The position numbers were made by a program, and so were the translations under genes. The notes beneath the pieces were generated by a model. The model worked only from the letters and a program-made list of their open reading frames with translations, was not told where the DNA came from and did no database searches. From COE1 sp910588595 (GTDB taxonomy: Bacteria > Bacillota > Clostridia > Lachnospirales > Lachnospiraceae), in contig CARDBT010000010.1 in the NCBI GenBank assembly GCA_948957135.1, positions 23,370 to 87,369 on the forward strand: DNA of 64,000 nt. The letters are read 5' to 3'. Positions within the stretch are counted from its first letter, which is position 1. Each line of letters opens with the position of its first letter. Shown in pieces: positions 62,011 to 64,000 of this stretch.

Positions 62011-63000
62011 CTACCCTTTCCTGCTGTCCTGCATTTCAACAAGATGATACCCAAGCTTCACTTCCTTGACGGCATCCTCCTCATGGCGCAGCTGGTTCAT
62101 CAGCATCGAGACGGCAAGTTCACCGCTCTTCTCGTAGAAGTAGTGGACTGTCACGAGGGGAGGCACTGTCACCCGCGCAAGCTCAGAATCGCCATGCCCT
62201 GCGACCAGTATCCGCTCCGGCACGTTGATCCCGTGCTCCCTGAGATACTGCATCGCTCCGACTGCCATCGCGTCCGTCGCGCAGATCAGCCCGTCCAGAT
62301 CATCATATTTTTTCAGCAGTTCCCCGGTTTTCTCATATCCCGAGGCAACCGAAAATCCCGCTGTCACATAGTGTTTTGCCAGCTCTTCGCATCCCATGCC
62401 GCACACTGCATCGCAAAATCCCCTGTATCTTGCCTCACCAGCCGCCTTGTCCTGCTGCATCGCGCTCAGATACCCCAGATTTCTCCTTCCCTTTTCCAAA
62501 AACAGCCTCGTGAGATCATAAGTGGCATGATAGTCGTCATGGTAGATGCAGCAGTACCCGGACAGGTGCTGTCCCACGATCACGACCGGGACAGACAGCC
62601 CTTTCAGCACGCGCCTGTGCTCCGCCGTGAACACTGTCGCAGCCAAGATCACACCGTCCACCTGTTTCTCGTCAAAAGCAGTCAGATACTCTACTTCCTT
62701 CTTCGGATCGTTCTGGGTGACTGCGAGGAGCATCTGATATTCACTTTCGTTCAATACCGAGAGGATCCCCTCCACGATCCTGCCGATCGATGCGGAGGCG
62801 ACTTTGGGCACGATCACGCCGATCATCCTGGTCCTCTTGGTCCGAAGTGTCTGCGCCTGGATGGACGGACGATACCCCGTCTCCTCCACAACCTTGCGGA
62901 TCGCCTCCTGTTTTTCCACTGATATATAACCGTTGTTAAAATAGCGTGAGACAGCCGCGCTGGATACACCTGCCCGCTTCGCGATCTCCTTGATGTTCAT
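62011..63000 (-). CDS. LacI family transcriptional regulator
   Basis: A 329-residue repressor: HTH and hinge MNIKEIAKRAGVSSAAVSRY to GYRPSIQAQTL, then the sugar-binding core (MIGVIVPKVASASIGRIVEG, CATDAMAVGAMQYLREHG). It may regulate the adjacent pfkB-type gene or a distant sugar operon; no operator was identified. Last chromosomal gene before the mobile element. Confidence 0.92.
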   Translation of the reverse strand: MNIKEIAKRAGVSSAAVSRYFNNGYISVEKQEAIRKVVEETGYRPSIQAQTLRTKRTRMIGVIVPKVASASIGRIVEGILSVLNESEYQMLLAVTQNDPKKEVEYLTAFDEKQVDGVILAATVFTAEHRRVLKGLSVPVVIVGQHLSGYCCIYHDDYHATYDLTRLFLEKGRRNLGYLSAMQQDKAAGEARYRGFCDAVCGMGCEELAKHYVTAGFSVASGYEKTGELLKKYDDLDGLICATDAMAVGAMQYLREHGINVPERILVAGHGDSELARVTVPPLVTVHYFYEKSGELAVSMLMNQLRHEEDAVKEVKLGYHLVEMQDSRKG

Positions 63001-63115
63001 TGTACCCGTCCTCTTTGGGAACTGTTTTATCTGTATCAGGGACGCTGCATCTTGTCATGCGCAATTCGTTAACAGTTCCTCACTTCTTTTTACTGTAAAA
63101 ATGGTTGATTATCTC

Positions 63116-63382
63116 AAAAAAGCCTTGATTTACGGGCATACAAGCAGGATTTCAAGCTGAATTTACTACCAATTTACTACTTTTGAGGGAAAGAGCCTTG
63201 ATATGCCGCCCGGAACCCTGCCAGCCCAGCCACCAGCACACAGCATTGAGAAAGAATAAATGAAAACTGAATACGACGCATACGCGGCGTTTCTCTATCC
63301 CAACACGGGAGAACAGGAACGCCGCTTTTTTTATGCCCTCATGTTACGCAGTAGGGGCGAAAAGAGCCTTGCTATATGCGGC
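63116..63382 (+). repeat. Iteron-like repeats at element boundary
   Basis: AAAGAGCCTTGATATGC-type motifs recur at 63116-63136, 63189-63210 and 63361-63382. A tandem AATTTACTACC / AATTTACTACT lies at 63160-63181. The chromosome/element junction is probably between 63085 and 63190. Confidence 0.45.
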
Positions 63383-63424
63383 TTTGCGGGCGCACTTTTG
63401 CCGGGGACAGGGATTTATACCTAA
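63260..63424 (+). CDS. Small ORF in mobile element
   Basis: A 54-residue ORF (MKTEYDAYAAFLYPNTGEQE, then RRFFYALMLRSRGEK and on) with a weak GAGAAAG site, in the leader region of the replisome-organizer-like gene. Third iteron-like motif lies inside it. Coding status uncertain. Confidence 0.35.
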   Translation: MKTEYDAYAAFLYPNTGEQERRFFYALMLRSRGEKSLAICGFAGALLPGTGIYT

Positions 63425-63483
63425 CCCCGGCAAAATGGCGTTCTATCGCGTAACAAATCCACAACCAAAGGAGTGATGAAGCT

Positions 63484-64000
63484 ATGGCAGTTTTCCGAGT
63501 GGAGCGCAACAAGGGCTATACCGTTATGAGCAACCACCATTTACGCAACAAGGAACTGACATTAAAGGCAAAGGGGCTTTTGTCGCAAATGCTGTCACTT
63601 CCCGAAGATTGGGACTACACCCTTGCGGGGCTGTCACAGATCAACCGGGAAAGTATCGACGCTATCCGTACCGCCGTATGGGAGCTGGAAAAAGCCGGAT
63701 ATATCAAGCGGCGGCAGGGACGGGACGAGAAAGGCAAAATGACCGCCATTGAATACACCATTTATGAACAGCCCCAGCCGCCGGACGACACCCCGCCGGG
63801 ATTGGATAACCCGACATTGGAAAATCCAACACCGGGCAATCCGATATTGGAAAATCCGACACCGGGTAAACCGACGACGGAAAATCCAATGCAATTAAAT
63901 AAAGATATACAAAGAACTGACTTACCAACAAAAGAAAAAATAAATACGGATTTACAAAGTACCCATTCCATTCCTATCCTTTCCCCTAACCCCTCTCCTT
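63484..64000 (+). CDS. Replisome-organizer-like HTH protein, partial (runs off the window)
   Basis: An open frame with no stop to the end, beginning MAVFRVERNKGYTVMSNHHL; the LSLPEDWDYTLAGLSQ winged-helix segment and later ENPTPGN / ENPTPGK repeats match replication-organizer proteins of Tn1549-type integrative conjugative elements. AAAGGAG ten bases before ATG. At least 172 residues; C-terminal domain lies beyond the window. Confidence 0.8.
   Translation, partial: MAVFRVERNKGYTVMSNHHLRNKELTLKAKGLLSQMLSLPEDWDYTLAGLSQINRESIDAIRTAVWELEKAGYIKRRQGRDEKGKMTAIEYTIYEQPQPPDDTPPGLDNPTLENPTPGNPILENPTPGKPTTENPMQLNKDIQRTDLPTKEKINTDLQSTHSIPILSPNPSP

Noticed and set aside
63101..63160. 19-codon ORF at the element edge
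   Set aside because: No ribosome site and overlaps the iteron-like motif.

Overview
The window looks like chromosome of a low-to-medium-GC Clostridia bacterium, most likely a motile gut-type Lachnospiraceae. This rests on protein flavour (clostridial D,D-carboxypeptidase, DUF6033-type and DUF5050-type proteins, PF06541 membrane proteins), strong AGGAGG ribosome sites, sigma-A and sigma-D-like promoters, a methyl-accepting chemotaxis protein, a CheX-type phosphatase and a FliD-like protein. Genus cannot be fixed from sequence alone. No rRNA, tRNA or CRISPR array was seen. Most genes lie on the minus strand.

Left part (1-30.9 kb): a PHP/HAD fusion, an ABC-F ATPase, an SseB-like protein, then a pheA-ppx-ppk-maf run for phenylalanine synthesis and polyphosphate turnover. 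It continues with a plus-strand DUF5050-type protein behind a long leader, a D,D-carboxypeptidase, gpmI, and a heterodimeric ABC multidrug-type exporter pair preceded by a promoter, a 29-codon leader peptide and an intrinsic terminator. Next come a serine hydrolase, a PF06541 protein coupled to thiamine pyrophosphokinase, a solute-binding lipoprotein paired with an MCP (no permease), a divergent PaaK-like protein, a 3 x 89-bp tandem repeat and a membrane diguanylate cyclase.

Middle part (30.9-51.6 kb): an orphan FliD-C-like protein behind a sigma-D-like promoter, a flotillin, a complete sugar-type ABC transporter (SBP, ATPase, permease), a scar holding a galK 3' end and another gene remnant, a three-gene DUF6033 cluster, and a seven-gene minus-strand operon. 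That operon runs secreted/membrane protein, ABC-2 ATPase, ABC-2 permease, Gly-rich membrane protein, MoxR ATPase, DUF58 protein and a 1525-residue triple-VWA membrane protein. It looks like one envelope-associated ABC/MoxR-VWA machine.

Right part (51.6-64 kb): a CoA-transferase-esterase-galK operon, a fusion with an MshEN-like N-terminus, a CheX phosphatase domain and a receiver domain, an Arg-rich-tailed membrane amidase, a lone bioB under a BirA operator, a 156-bp palindromic MITE-like element, a PfkB sugar-phosphate kinase, a GNAT acetyltransferase and a LacI-type regulator. From about 63.1 kb the sequence changes to an integrative/conjugative-element type: iteron-like repeats, a small ORF and the start of a replisome-organizer-like gene that runs off the end.

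The most interesting items are the attenuator-controlled heterodimeric exporter, the MshEN-CheX-REC fusion, the seven-gene VWA/ABC operon, the SBP-MCP pair, and the scattered repeat families (89-bp repeat, MITE-like element, duplicated galK tail).
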